NCBI GenBank assembly: GCA_028698865.1 | Contig: JAQVVS010000001.1 | Coordinates: forward strand, 1 to 33,659 | DNA: 33,659 bases | Direction of reading: 5' to 3' | Origin: Candidatus Altimarinota bacterium | GTDB lineage: Bacteria > Patescibacteriota > Gracilibacteria > UBA1369 > LOWO2-01-FULL-3 | Shown: one piece after another, positions 8,548 through 19,000 of the stretch | Position numbering within the stretch: the first letter of the stretch is position 1 | How the letters are laid out: every line of letters starts with the position of its first letter | Position numbers and translations under genes: made by a program | Notes under the pieces: model-generated | Told to the model about the DNA's origin: nothing | The model's database searches: none | What the model saw: the letters and a program-made list of their open reading frames with translations, nothing else

Positions 8548-8673
8548 AGGTTGATGAGAATTTTTACTGGGTTTTTTGATTAACCACAATTTAATACATC
8601 GAAAATGGAAACACAACAAAATGATCAAAATAAGCTTTATTTGAAATTGACAAACTCCGAAGGCATTTATCGA

Positions 8674-9426
8674 TTAACTGATTTGATGAATTTTTTTCAG
8701 TCTGGAATTTTTTTTGATGAACGAAATTATGAGATAAGAAAAAGGAATTGAAGCTATCAGCATAATCGTGACTACCCAAAAATTCGAGAAAGAAAAATCA
8801 CCGATTTTTAAAGCAGACGCTTTTGCAAAGTCGACACTGTCAACTTCTTCTCCGAAAGTAAAATTTTGCCAAAAAATATTGTCCAAATCTTGTCTAACCG
8901 TGTCTAATGTCGATATCGATCCGTTAAAAAATTCAAATTTAAATTTGTCTTCATCTAAAATTTGAAAATAAAAGTCCGTGATTTTTCCGCTTCCGACGGG
9001 GAAAGAATCATTCCTTCGCAAAGTTTCTCCGAATATTATTTTGTCGGACGAAACATCGTTTTTCACCAGATAAAAAGGGTCTCCGCCTTTTTCGAGAAAT
9101 TCTCCGGGCTCATATCGCAAAAAGGCTAATTTATTTTTTTCATAAAGCAAATGAAAAGAAATTCCCAGAGTTGGAGCGGTCAAATCTTGTGAAAAAACGG
9201 AAAGCTGAAAGATGTCTCCGTTTAATTTCGAACCTTCCATGTAAATTGTTCCGTTTGCGTTTTCGGCGTCTCCGAAAAGGTCAAATTCTTCTTCCGATTC
9301 AACAAAAAGCTCCATAAAATCTTCATCGATTTCATCTTCTGCCATTTCGAAATCAGTAGCTAAAGCGGGAACTTGCGAAAAATTAATAGCAAACAATGTC
9401 GTGATAAAAAATAAAATTTTCTTCAT
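8674..9426 (-). CDS. membrane-anchored cohesin-like surface protein
   Basis: This 250-aa protein has a signal peptide (MKKILFFITTLFAINFSQVPALA), an acidic linker rich in Asp/Glu (about 24-55), a beta-rich domain (about 57-195), and a C-terminal membrane helix (FWVVTIMLIASIPFSYLIISF) with a basic cytoplasmic tail. The beta domain shows the cohesin pattern: FQLSVFSQDLTAPTLGISFHL, a YEKNKLAFLRYEPGEFL strand pair, an IIFGETL strand, GSGKITDFYFQI, and a last FEFFNGS strand. The next gene upstream encodes a secreted protein with a dockerin, so this may be its anchor. The cohesin call is by pattern and moderately secure. The protein lacks the sortase-type sorting signal. Confidence 0.62.
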   Translation of the reverse strand: MKKILFFITTLFAINFSQVPALATDFEMAEDEIDEDFMELFVESEEEFDLFGDAENANGTIYMEGSKLNGDIFQLSVFSQDLTAPTLGISFHLLYEKNKLAFLRYEPGEFLEKGGDPFYLVKNDVSSDKIIFGETLRRNDSFPVGSGKITDFYFQILDEDKFKFEFFNGSISTLDTVRQDLDNIFWQNFTFGEEVDSVDFAKASALKIGDFSFSNFWVVTIMLIASIPFSYLIISFIKKNSRLKKIHQIS

Positions 9427-9468
9427 GTTTTTAAAATTAAAAATATTTAAATCCTGTTTTTAATAAAG

Positions 9469-9501
9469 AGGGCGGCGCCCTTTTGCAAAGGGCGCCGCCC
9501 T
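9469..9501 (-). terminator. GC-rich 15-bp hairpin after the LTD/dockerin gene
   Basis: AGGGCGGCGCCCTTT (9469-9483) pairs perfectly with AAAGGGCGCCGCCCT (9487-9501) around loop TGC. On the minus strand it is followed by CTTTATTA. It is very GC-rich against the AT-rich background. It could end or attenuate transcription into the cohesin gene. Confidence 0.6.
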
Positions 9502-9508
9502 ACTCCTC

Positions 9509-11002
9509 CTACAACTTCATCCCAAAATTCACACCTAAATCTATCAAGTCGCTTCCATCTATAATCCCATCAAAATTCGTATCGCTCAAAGGATTATACT
9601 CCTCATCTCCAAAGCCACTTCCATAACTTCTCGCCAAGGATTCCAAATCTCTCCCATCAACTCGGCCACTTCTATCGCTATCCCCGACAAGCCCTCTGCT
9701 TTCAGAGGCACTTATCGCGGAAGCCGGCCCTAAAACCCCATTTTTCACAGGAATGATCTGATATTCGTAAACTATATTCGGAATAATATTTCCTCCGTTT
9801 ATAACTCCGTCTTTATCAACAAACGATAGATTTACAGTCTCTCCCAATACCATAAAATTACCGTTGCTCGCCTTTCTCTTGACCACATATTTTTCCGCGC
9901 CACTTTCCGGAGCGGTCCAATTTAATGCGAGGCTGTAAACACTTTCTCCGGTATTTGATTGCAAATTTCGCACACCGGAAAGTTCGACAGCATCCCCCAC
10001 AGTTATGGATAAAGGTGAAAAACTCGCCTCAATATCCCCATCGGTGCCAGCCAAAAAGCTTGCTCCCCCAACGGAAATATCACCTTGTCCATTTGATCCT
10101 ATCACTTCAAAATCCACACTAAAAAGTTCGGCGGTCCCATCAACTCCGGAAGGAGGATTTTGCAAACGAGCGTTCGCGACAATCAATTTTCCTTGAGTGT
10201 CGTCTTCCAATCCATAATTAAAACTTGTTTGAGAACCGTCTCCTTTCAAAAAATTACTTTCATCGGCCGAAACAAATCTCAACAAAGAAGGATTGTAATT
10301 TATTTCCACGCCATAAGCATATAAATCCACAACTTTCTCGACTTTAAATCCGACGGAAAAATTTTCTCCTTGAGAAAAATCCGTTTTTGCAGAGGTAAAC
10401 AGCGCTTTGGTTCCACCGCTAAAGTTGCTGTTTGCGCCTCTCGGAGTCCCCAAAATCGGAGATCCGGTTCTTCCGACAGATCCGTTTCCGGATGTAGCGG
10501 AAGACCAATTACTCACGGAATCGACCGTAATGGATGGCTCAATTCTTTCCATTGTAGCCTTTGAAGTTCCATCTCCGGCATACCAAGCTCCACCCAATCC
10601 GTTCACCGTATCGATTACACTTCCATCAGCATCTTTCAATACCAAACTGTCTCCAGCATTTGCCAAAGAAATTCCTATAACCGCGTCCGCAGACACATTC
10701 CCGATAGTATCCTCGGTGTCTTCTATCAAAAAATATCCTCTCGGAGCGATAGTTCCGCTCGCGATGGTATAAAAAGAAACTCCATCATCCTCGATTACCC
10801 AGCCGGTCAAATCAATACTTTGATTGGTATTGTTGTAAAGCTCTATCCATTCGTCATTTGAATTATCACTGGTTCCGGCCCAAGCAATTTCATTTATAAC
10901 CACGGATCCGAAAGATGCCGCAGAAGCGACTCGAAAAGTCACAAGTTGCAAGGCCATAACCACGAGAGTCATCAAAACGAAGTATTTTTTCAGTACATTC
11001 AT
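9509..11002 (-). CDS. secreted LTD-cohesin-Fn3-dockerin protein
   Basis: This 497-aa protein has a signal peptide (about 1-29, ending VASAAS). A lamin-tail domain follows (about 30-190: VVINEIAWAGTSDNSNDEWI, NQSIDLTGWVIED, GYFLIEDTED, ISLANAGDSLVLKDADG). A cohesin-type domain (about 200-335) has NFSVGFKVEKVVDLYAYGVE and INYNPSLLRFVSADES. An Fn3-like domain (about 340-430) has LNWTAPESGAEKYVVKRK. A C-terminal dockerin has two calcium-loop repeats (GDSDRSGRVDGRDL and SDTNFDGIIDGSDL). Cohesin and dockerin in one polypeptide allow chains or binding to the neighbouring anchored cohesin. It is extracellular and has no enzyme domain. Upstream it carries the shared extended -10 promoter module. Confidence 0.82.
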   Translation of the reverse strand: MNVLKKYFVLMTLVVMALQLVTFRVASAASFGSVVINEIAWAGTSDNSNDEWIELYNNTNQSIDLTGWVIEDDGVSFYTIASGTIAPRGYFLIEDTEDTIGNVSADAVIGISLANAGDSLVLKDADGSVIDTVNGLGGAWYAGDGTSKATMERIEPSITVDSVSNWSSATSGNGSVGRTGSPILGTPRGANSNFSGGTKALFTSAKTDFSQGENFSVGFKVEKVVDLYAYGVEINYNPSLLRFVSADESNFLKGDGSQTSFNYGLEDDTQGKLIVANARLQNPPSGVDGTAELFSVDFEVIGSNGQGDISVGGASFLAGTDGDIEASFSPLSITVGDAVELSGVRNLQSNTGESVYSLALNWTAPESGAEKYVVKRKASNGNFMVLGETVNLSFVDKDGVINGGNIIPNIVYEYQIIPVKNGVLGPASAISASESRGLVGDSDRSGRVDGRDLESLARSYGSGFGDEEYNPLSDTNFDGIIDGSDLIDLGVNFGMKL

Positions 11003-11054
11003 GATTGTTGAATTAAAAATATTTTATACTCGTTCCGCGCAGATCAAGTGAACT

Positions 11055-11100
11055 CAAAATATCAACCATTCATTAAAAAATTGTTAAAAAAATCTTAAAT
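11055..11100 (-). promoter_or_regulatory. shared extended -10 promoter module, copy A
   Basis: On the minus strand a conserved A/T block (TTTAAGATTTTTTTAAC, then AATTTTTTAATGAATGG) ends in TTGATATTTT, an extended -10 (TG-N-TATTTT; -10 at 11060-11055). Copies B (26165), C (32212) and D (32998) share the layout. Here it precedes the LTD/dockerin gene by about 50 nt. Confidence 0.6.
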
Positions 11101-11162
11101 TTTCCTAAATTTTTCCTAAACTTTTTCTGAAATAAAAAACATCCACTTTCCCGCACCCTCCC

Positions 11163-11190
11163 TTGCTTTCCAAAAATTTAAAGATACAAT
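11163..11190 (+). promoter_or_regulatory. ansA promoter
   Basis: TTGCTT (11163-11168) and TACAAT (11185-11190) are separated by 16 bp. The -35 and following TCCAAAAAT match the gdhA promoter. The predicted start is about 17 nt before the ATG. Confidence 0.6.
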
Positions 11191-11213
11191 AACAGCGAAT
11201 TAACAACTTTTTT

Positions 11214-12215
11214 ATGGCTCGTCCAAAGGTCTGCATACTGTTCGCGGGAGGAACAATCGGAATGATAAAAAATCAAAAAACCGGAGTTCTCCAACCCGCC
11301 ACAAACGCCTCGGAAATTTTGAGACACATTCCGGAACTGCAAAAATATGTACAGCTAGACCTGAAAATGGTGGTAAACATAGACAGTTCAAACATGAATC
11401 CGAGCCACTGGACTGACATAGCAAAGGCCATAAACACGCTTTACGACAAATACGAAGGATTTGTAGTGGTCCAAGGAACCGACACCATGGCGTACACGGC
11501 CAGCGCGCTCTCATTCGCATTGCAAAACCTCAGCAAGCCCATAGTTTTAACCGGTTCGCTGATTCCTCTTTCCGAAATCGGAGCGGACGGCAGAAATAAT
11601 TTGGTTTATGCTTGTCTCACGGCGACTCTCGACATCGCCGAAGTTTGCATAGTTTTCGCGAACAGAATTATCCGCGGAAATCGTGCGAAAAAACATCATG
11701 AATCTTTCGTGGACGTTTTCCATTCACCAAATTATCCGTATCTCGGAGAGCTCGGCAGGCCGACAGTTCTTTTCGAATGGAGAAAACTTCGCAGGAAAAG
11801 AGTTCTAAAATTCCGCCCAAATTTTGATCCGAAAATTTCTGTTTTGAAATTGTTCCCCGGATTTGATCCTGAAATTATAGAAAGAGTCGTGGAAAGAGGA
11901 GCTCACGGAATCATTATAGAAGGATTTGGGCCGGGCAATATTCCTTTTTTGGACAATTCGATTATTCCGCAAATTGAAAAAGCCGTTGATAAAAATATTC
12001 CCGTAGTTATCGCAAATCAGTTGGAAAAAGGAGTGACGAATTTGAATGCTTACGAAGGAGGATTTAACGCTATGAAGGCGGGAGCGATTTCATCAAAAGA
12101 CATGACCACGGAGGCCATTGTCGCTAAACTAATGTGGACATTGGCTTATACAAATAAAATTTCTACGATCAAGGCGGTTATGGAAAAAAATCTTTCTGGA
12201 GAGCTAACGGAATAA
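11214..12215 (+). CDS. ansA: L-asparaginase, type I
   Basis: This 333-aa protein hydrolyses L-asparagine to aspartate and ammonia. The first catalytic threonine is in AGGTIG (Thr14) and the second in VVQGTDTMAYTA (Thr89-Asp90), both at the expected places. PIVLTGSLIPL, GADGRNNL and the later GIIIEGFGPGN match the family. There is no signal peptide, as in cytoplasmic AnsA enzymes. There is no Shine-Dalgarno sequence. It is divergent from the dockerin gene and upstream of gpmA on the same strand. Ammonia release sits well with the nearby glutamate dehydrogenase. Confidence 0.93.
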   Translation: MARPKVCILFAGGTIGMIKNQKTGVLQPATNASEILRHIPELQKYVQLDLKMVVNIDSSNMNPSHWTDIAKAINTLYDKYEGFVVVQGTDTMAYTASALSFALQNLSKPIVLTGSLIPLSEIGADGRNNLVYACLTATLDIAEVCIVFANRIIRGNRAKKHHESFVDVFHSPNYPYLGELGRPTVLFEWRKLRRKRVLKFRPNFDPKISVLKLFPGFDPEIIERVVERGAHGIIIEGFGPGNIPFLDNSIIPQIEKAVDKNIPVVIANQLEKGVTNLNAYEGGFNAMKAGAISSKDMTTEAIVAKLMWTLAYTNKISTIKAVMEKNLSGELTE

Positions 12216-12228
12216 AAAGGGATTGATT

Positions 12229-12256
12229 AAAGCCGAAAATCAGCTTAAGTTTTTTT
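12229..12256 (+). terminator. weak terminator after ansA
   Basis: A 4-bp stem AAGC (12230-12233) with GCTT (12243-12246) is followed by a run of seven T. The stem is short, so this is tentative. Confidence 0.3.
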
Positions 12257-12266
12257 GATATGTGCG

Positions 12267-12280
12267 GTAAAATATTTTAC
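12267..12280. promoter_or_regulatory. 14-bp perfect palindrome upstream of gpmA
   Basis: GTAAAATATTTTAC is a perfect palindrome 33 bp before the gpmA ATG, just downstream of TTGATA (12255-12260). Its arms match the ends of the 31-bp element at 6048 and 23228. It could be a protein-binding site, or chance in AT-rich DNA. Confidence 0.3.
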
Positions 12281-12312
12281 GAAATTTTATTTTCAATTAA
12301 CCATTTGAAAAA

Positions 12313-13071
12313 ATGATAAAACTTGTACTTTTGCGTCACGGAGAAAGCACTTGGAATAAAGAAAATCGTTTTACAGGATGGACTGATGTCGATCTCACAA
12401 AAAAAGGGATTGAGGAGGCTCGCAAAGCCGGAAAGGTTTTGAAAAAAGAAGGATTTATTTTTGATGTAGCATACACTTCGGTTTTGAAAAGAGCCGTAAA
12501 GACGCTTTGGCTCGCCCTTGAAGAAATGGATCAAGTTTGGTTGCCAATTGTAAATACATGGAGACTTAACGAAAGGCATTACGGGGCTTTGCAAGGTTTG
12601 AATAAAGCAGAAACTGCGAAAAAGCATGGAGAAGATCAGGTAAAAATTTGGCGCAGAAGTTATGACATAAAACCGCCAGCTTTGAAAAAATCAGACAAAA
12701 GATATCCGGGGCATGACTTGAGATACAAAGATTTGGGAAAGAATGATTTGCCAACTGCGGAATGCCTGAAAGACACAGTTGAAAGATTTATGCCATATTG
12801 GAAAAAAGAAATCGCTCCGGCTCTGAAAAAAGGTAAAAGAGTTATAATCACGGCTCATGGGAACAGTCTCCGCGCCATCATAAAATATCTCGATAAAATT
12901 TCGAACAAAGATATTTTGGAATTGAATATTCCTACAGGAATTCCTTTGATTTACGAATTGGACAAAAATTTAAAACCGATTCGTCATTACTTCATCGGCG
13001 ACAAAGCGATGATAAAGTCCGCAATGAATAAAGTCGCCAATCAGGGGAAAGCGGTGAGAACGATTAATTAA
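12313..13071 (+). CDS. gpmA: 2,3-bisphosphoglycerate-dependent phosphoglycerate mutase
   Basis: This 252-aa protein interconverts 3- and 2-phosphoglycerate. The catalytic histidine is in [10 protein letters not shown] (His9). [40 protein letters not shown] and the second histidine motif [13 protein letters not shown] are all present, and the length is right for GpmA. The start has an A-rich upstream stretch and no Shine-Dalgarno sequence. Its last 8 bp overlap the end of the convergent giant gene, so there is no room for a terminator between them. Confidence 0.95.
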   Translation: MIKLVLLRHGESTWNKENRFTGWTDVDLTKKGIEEARKAGKVLKKEGFIFDVAYTSVLKRAVKTLWLALEEMDQVWLPIVNTWRLNERHYGALQGLNKAETAKKHGEDQVKIWRRSYDIKPPALKKSDKRYPGHDLRYKDLGKNDLPTAECLKDTVERFMPYWKKEIAPALKKGKRVIITAHGNSLRAIIKYLDKISNKDILELNIPTGIPLIYELDKNLKPIRHYFIGDKAMIKSAMNKVANQGKAVRTIN

Positions 13072-16000
13072 AGGTAACCATATTTCTTACAACATTTACT
13101 ACTATTGGGATCCTCGCATCCATTGCACCCCATATTCTGTGATGATCTCTATATTCCATATTGCCCCCCATATCTATGCTCACATATGGAACTTCCAGAC
13201 CAAGTTGCTCTAAGTCAGAGGGAGTTATCATTTTTCTTCCTTCGTCTTTTAGCCTCTTAAATAAGAGGAAATACCTATTGCCCGTTCCTGTATAATTATC
13301 GGCTGGTTGCTTAGGGTCAGTCGATATTTTAGCTCTCGGGTATACAACCATGTATAACCTCCCTTTTATCATTATAGGCCTTACGACTCCAAATTGCTTT
13401 AATGTTGCCATAGCTAATGAAGACCCTAAGAGAACACTATCGACTGTCTTTAAAACATAGGATGATGCATTAGCAATTATAGTCCTTGTATTCTCTACTC
13501 TTGTTGGAGTGTTGTATTTTTCTATATAGCCGCTGTCTATTTCAATATTTCTATTAATACCACCAACTAATCCATTTACTATTAATAAATTTTCACCATT
13601 TAGGCCTCTAATATTTGTTTCTACTATTTTAAATGTTTCCATTTTCCCTCTTATCGGCAATTGAATCTCTCTACCAATTGAGTATCTAATTCCCGCTGAT
13701 TGTTGCGGGGGAATTTTAAATATTCCATCTTTAAAAAATTCGACTATTTCTTGAGGATAACTATCATTATAAGTGGTGAAGTTTAAATGTAACAGCCTAT
13801 AAGCGTAATCCGTTAATCCATATTTGGATTTAAAATATGCACTTTCTGTACTCCTCAAGTCAAAGGAGCTAGAGGATCCATTTTCTTGCTGAGGATCGAT
13901 TACAGTTCCATCTTTGATAAATTTTTTAACCACTCTTACTACGTCCGAGTTGAAAGCATCTAATCCTTTAGAATTATTTTCCTTTAATTGCTTGGCAAAA
14001 TTTATTCGATCAGCAACTCCTATTAAGTCCTGTCCTGTAAAAATATTATGGGGAGATATTATAGCAAAAACTATATAGTCTATGGGGATTCCCTCTCCCT
14101 CCAATCCTCTCATTATAGCTTTCGCTTCATCTGTTTCTAGCTTTGGGATAGCTTCTTCAGCTTTTGCCTCACTCGAAATGCTCTCCATCTCAACCTGTTC
14201 TTCCAGCTGTTGCTGCACTTCGTCATGGACTTCTATAGCTTTCTGTGCTTCATTTTCCGCACGGATAACATCGTTCATGGCATTAGCAAGCCTCATAAGG
14301 GCTCTTGATTGATTGATAGATTCAGGATTCCTCTCTACTAATTCTGTTACGAATTTGGATTTAAATTCTTTAAATTTTCTATTTAAAGTTTTGGGATCAA
14401 TTTTAATTTGCGGATCAATCCCGAATAATTTTTTCGCAAAAACAACATCTCCCAAAGCGCTGGCAGTCAATCCATTTATAAAATCAACAGGTAAGGAAAT
14501 TAAAACTTCAGGATCCACATCAAGTGCCGATTCCGCTTTTTCAAAAATTTCAATAGCTTCTTTTCCTGTAATCACCCTTGTTGATTGCTCTATCACACCA
14601 GCATCCAAATATCTTTGATGAAGTTTTGATTCAAGTATCTTAATAATAAAATTCCCTTCAACGGAATTTTCGCCAAACTTGCTTGTTATATATTTTTTCG
14701 CCTCACTTACATAAGAGCTTAATTCCGCAGTTGTTGCTAAGTCGACATCAAAAATCGCTTCCAAACTCTGACCTTTTCCTATTATCACAGCTATATCTTC
14801 AACAGCCATCTGCCCAAGATGGTCGAATAATTGATTTCCGGACAATCCTTGCAATATCATAACTCCGGATGCTTCTCCCAATATCATTCTTGCCTGTGAT
14901 TCATCGATTTCCATTTCCATCATCGCATTCAAAAATAAAGCGCCCATATGTTCATATCCATCATAAGTCTGACTGCTTAAAGTTCTGTAAAGATCCATGT
15001 ATTTTTTAAAATCTCCGTCAAAATGTCTTATGAATGCCTCGGTAAAAGCGTATCCATATTGATAATTCAGTCCGTAGTTCGCTATGTCGTGAACACCATC
15101 CATCCCAAAATATTCCCAAAAAGCTTCTTGCAAAGTCTTCCCCTCGTATTTAACTCTATCTAAAACTTCTAATTCAATCCCTTTTGCTGCCCCCTTTCCA
15201 GGACTTTCAAGTCCTAATTCTGACATGCCTTTTATTGGCATGTAAACTGCGATCCCTTCTACTATACCTGAATTGTCTGGTTTAATTCTTGCCGTTGTAA
15301 GAACAGAATGAGTCCTTTCATGTAAATATGTTCTCAATCCGTCATTTAAGGTCTCTCCAGATTCTGAAAAAAGATTTCGTGCCGGAATAAGTATTCGTCC
15401 AAAATTCGCTCCTCCTCTTACAGGTTTTACCCCAGGAACATCTTCCACGATAAGAATTGTTAAATTTTCCTTCATGAATATTCCTTGTTGTTCAAATTGA
15501 GTTTGTATCCATGTTTCCATTTGCAAAAATGTATTCATTAAAGAGTCCATTTTGGCTTTATATTTCGATGGAAATAATATCGTAATTCTATTTCCATTTT
15601 TAAAATTCATGGTTAACTTCTGTGGTTTACTGTCTATAAAATTATCCGCCGTTTCTTGCACTAGGAGTGTCCCATGATTCTCATCAGCCACATCATCAAT
15701 CAGCCATTCTGCAGCGGAGTCTTTTGCTTGTGAATCTGTGGATTCAGAAATTTTGATATCCTCGGCAAGCTCAATTTTTGTTGGAGCTTCTTCCGCCTTT
15801 ATTCTATCGATTGTTGCCTGTTTATTCCTTGCCTCAATCAATTCAAAAACTTTTCCTCTCAATCCTCCTTCAATTGGGATTTCCATAAGATATTTTTTGT
15901 TCCCCGTAGATTCATAGTTTCTGATAGATTCATTTATTGATTCAGGATTTGATATTTGTGATTCAGGTGAAGATATCCATTCTTGCAATTGGCTTATTTC

Positions 16001-19000
16001 GCTTATTTCAGTTAACGGCTTTATTTTAATCTTCTTTGGGGATACTACGGATTTTGGATTTTGGACTTCTCTGTCAATTTGAACAACAGCTTCTTCAGCT
16101 TTTGCCTCACTCGAAATGCTCTCCATCTCAACCTGTTCTTCCAGCTGTTGCTGCACTTCGTCATGGACTTCTATAGCTTTCTGTGCTTCATTTTCCGCTG
16201 TAATTTCGGATTGAGATTTTCCCTTAAAAACTACTTTCTCCACTCCCTTTGTTGCCGTGAAATTTCCAGATTTTGGATCTCCCTCCGTTATTATAAATCC
16301 TCTCATTTTTAGATATTTCGGTAGGTCAACTTTTCCTTTGCTATACAATGATTTAAAAGAATATTCATTGTCTCTTCCTTGAATTTTGGACACTCCATAA
16401 AATCTTTCTATCTCGCTCTTTCCTTCGGCATCTATTCCGTCAACAAACATTTGCCTCATAGAATGGCTTTCCGCAGATGCTTTAAAAATCATTTCAATTT
16501 CAGATTTTTTACCTTTGTTTTTACCTCTTTTGTGAACAAATTCGGATCTGGCTACGAAATCACCTTCGGAATTTTGAGTTATGGTAAAGCCTTGTGAACC
16601 ATATTTAGCTTCAAGAGTCGCCCTAAAAGATTCAGCATCTCTTGCATTATATGTCCAAACAGCTTCACTTTTAGAATCTATTTGAGTGGATGATTGATTA
16701 ACCACTGCGAATCCTCCTAAATTATGTCTAACTCTTCTTCCATTCAAGCAATTGTAAAATCTGGCAATAAATCCAAGTCCTTCATTTACTCTCATGGCCG
16801 CTTCTTCCACTCCTTCTTCCATTGATTCTTCAAATAACTCTTTTGCAAATTTGTTTATAAACTTTTTTGAACCTATATCTATATGAACTTCTCCCAGTTT
16901 TGGGATTTTTTGTAAGCCTTTCGCTATAGTCCTTTCCAAAAGATTTCTGCTTGTAGATGCTTCTACTGCCCATTTTGACAAAAATTTGCCGGCAGCTTGT
17001 CCAGCGCCCATCAATGCGAAGGTGGAAATAAATCCAATCAAAAAATTAGCTCCATAAGCTTCGGCAACTTGATACCACTCCAGATGTTCGTACTCTCCAG
17101 TTTCAGGATTGAAAACACCTTCACCGGTTAGTGATTTCCCAAGAATTGTTTTATTGGTAAACCCCTCTCCCAGCCCGACAGCTCTACCCACGTATTGAGA
17201 AGCCAAAGTCCCCAATTCGTTTCCGATCATTCCGCCGACAGTTCCGGATAAAGTCGCTATAGCAAGCCCCCCGATTCCTCCGGTTCCAGCTGTTAAAAGA
17301 ACAGCTCCAACGGCTAAAGCTATGGTTGTAAAAAAGGGTATTCCTGTTTCTACAAACCATTTCCCTGCAGTATCTTCACTGAAATTATCACTTAAAATTT
17401 CATTGCAGAAATTTTCTATTTTATTACCTTCAAAAATCGGCAACATCTTCGTCAGCTGGTCACTTAAACTTTCCAACTTCAACTCCAGATCATCTCTAAA
17501 TCCAACTTGAAAAGATTTTAAAAGGGCTAAATCATTTTTTAAATTTTCAAGATCTTTTTTTATAGAATAAAGCGCTCCTCCAGAAGCAGAACTCTTTATT
17601 TCTCTAGCGTAGACCTTTGCTTTTCGTACAAAATCCACCGGCTTGCTCCCTATCATTCCAGCTTGAAAAAATTTAAACATAGGTCCAAACTTTTCATCAA
17701 GCAACTCTCCAGCCTTATTTGTGGCCTTAAAGCTTGGTTTTGTAGAAATTAATTTCGCCATATTGCCTCTGAAATAAATATCCGTCTCCAGCTGTTCACT
17801 CAACTTCTCTCTTGGCACAACTATTTTATTGCTGAAAAAAATACTATCATAACTCCTCTCATGCCTCATTCTTGACAATCGTGTCATTTCCGTTTCAGGA
17901 GTCCCCCCATGAGTCACTTGTTTTACAAGATTTACTTGTATGTACTCAAAAGACCCATCATCGTTTTCTTTAGCTAAAAAATACGACTTTGTCCATGACC
18001 CGGGATGCTCTATTTCTACTAGAGTAAACCCTTCTTGTATATATTTAGCTGTCTCGGGGATAATCCATCCCCCCTCTTCTCCCATTTGTTTTTTATAAGC
18101 TCTAAAAACATCAATAGAAGAAAACTTGCGGACTCCATCTTCTACTTCATTCCTCTTTTCCGAAGCTTCAGCAAGACTTGCTAATGCTTCAGAATATTTT
18201 CCGGAATAAAAAAGTTTATCAAATTCACTCGCGTCCGGATCTTGTGAAACATAGGTTTTCGCATCAATGAAAGCTCCCATTAATGATAATGGAATGTTCT
18301 CTTCCCCCATTCCTCCCCCTATTTGCAATAAAAAATTTCTCCTCTGTTCCTCGTCTATTTCTCCAGTTATCGGGTCAACAGTTGCATACTTGATCCATTC
18401 ATATTCATTCTCAAATATTCGAGAAATTGCGTTATTTATGGTTTTTTCTATAGCTTCACCTTTGCCTTTTAATCCATTAATGTCAGCGTCAATAAGGGTA
18501 AGCCTCCAAACAAGACTCTTTATACTACCTTCCTTTGAGTCCTTGAAAATATTATACCAATCTGGATTTCTGCTTACCTCTCTTGAAATCGCTACAACAA
18601 TAGCATCCTTTTCTTTTTGCAATATCTCCATCTCCTCCGCTAATTTTTTTAATTTTTCTTTTTCTCTCTCTATTGTTTTTTCAATTATTTTATTTTTTTC
18701 TTCTATACTCTTCCTGAATTCTTCCGCCTTATCATTATCGTGAATAGTCCTAAGAGAGAGCATTTCTTCCGTATCCAAATTAATTCTTTGACCGTTAATC
18801 ATTTTTCCAAAAACCTCTTGTAGCATACGATTCAACTCTTTCTCAGGTATAAATTCCTTATAATAATCTCTCATTTTATTAATCGTTTCTTCGACTTCTT
18901 TAACGCTAATTCTTTTCCTTAAATCCACTTTTCCTCCATTTAAATTCTCTTCATTATATGGCTCCTGCAAAAAAACATACCAATACTCCCTAGCCTGACT

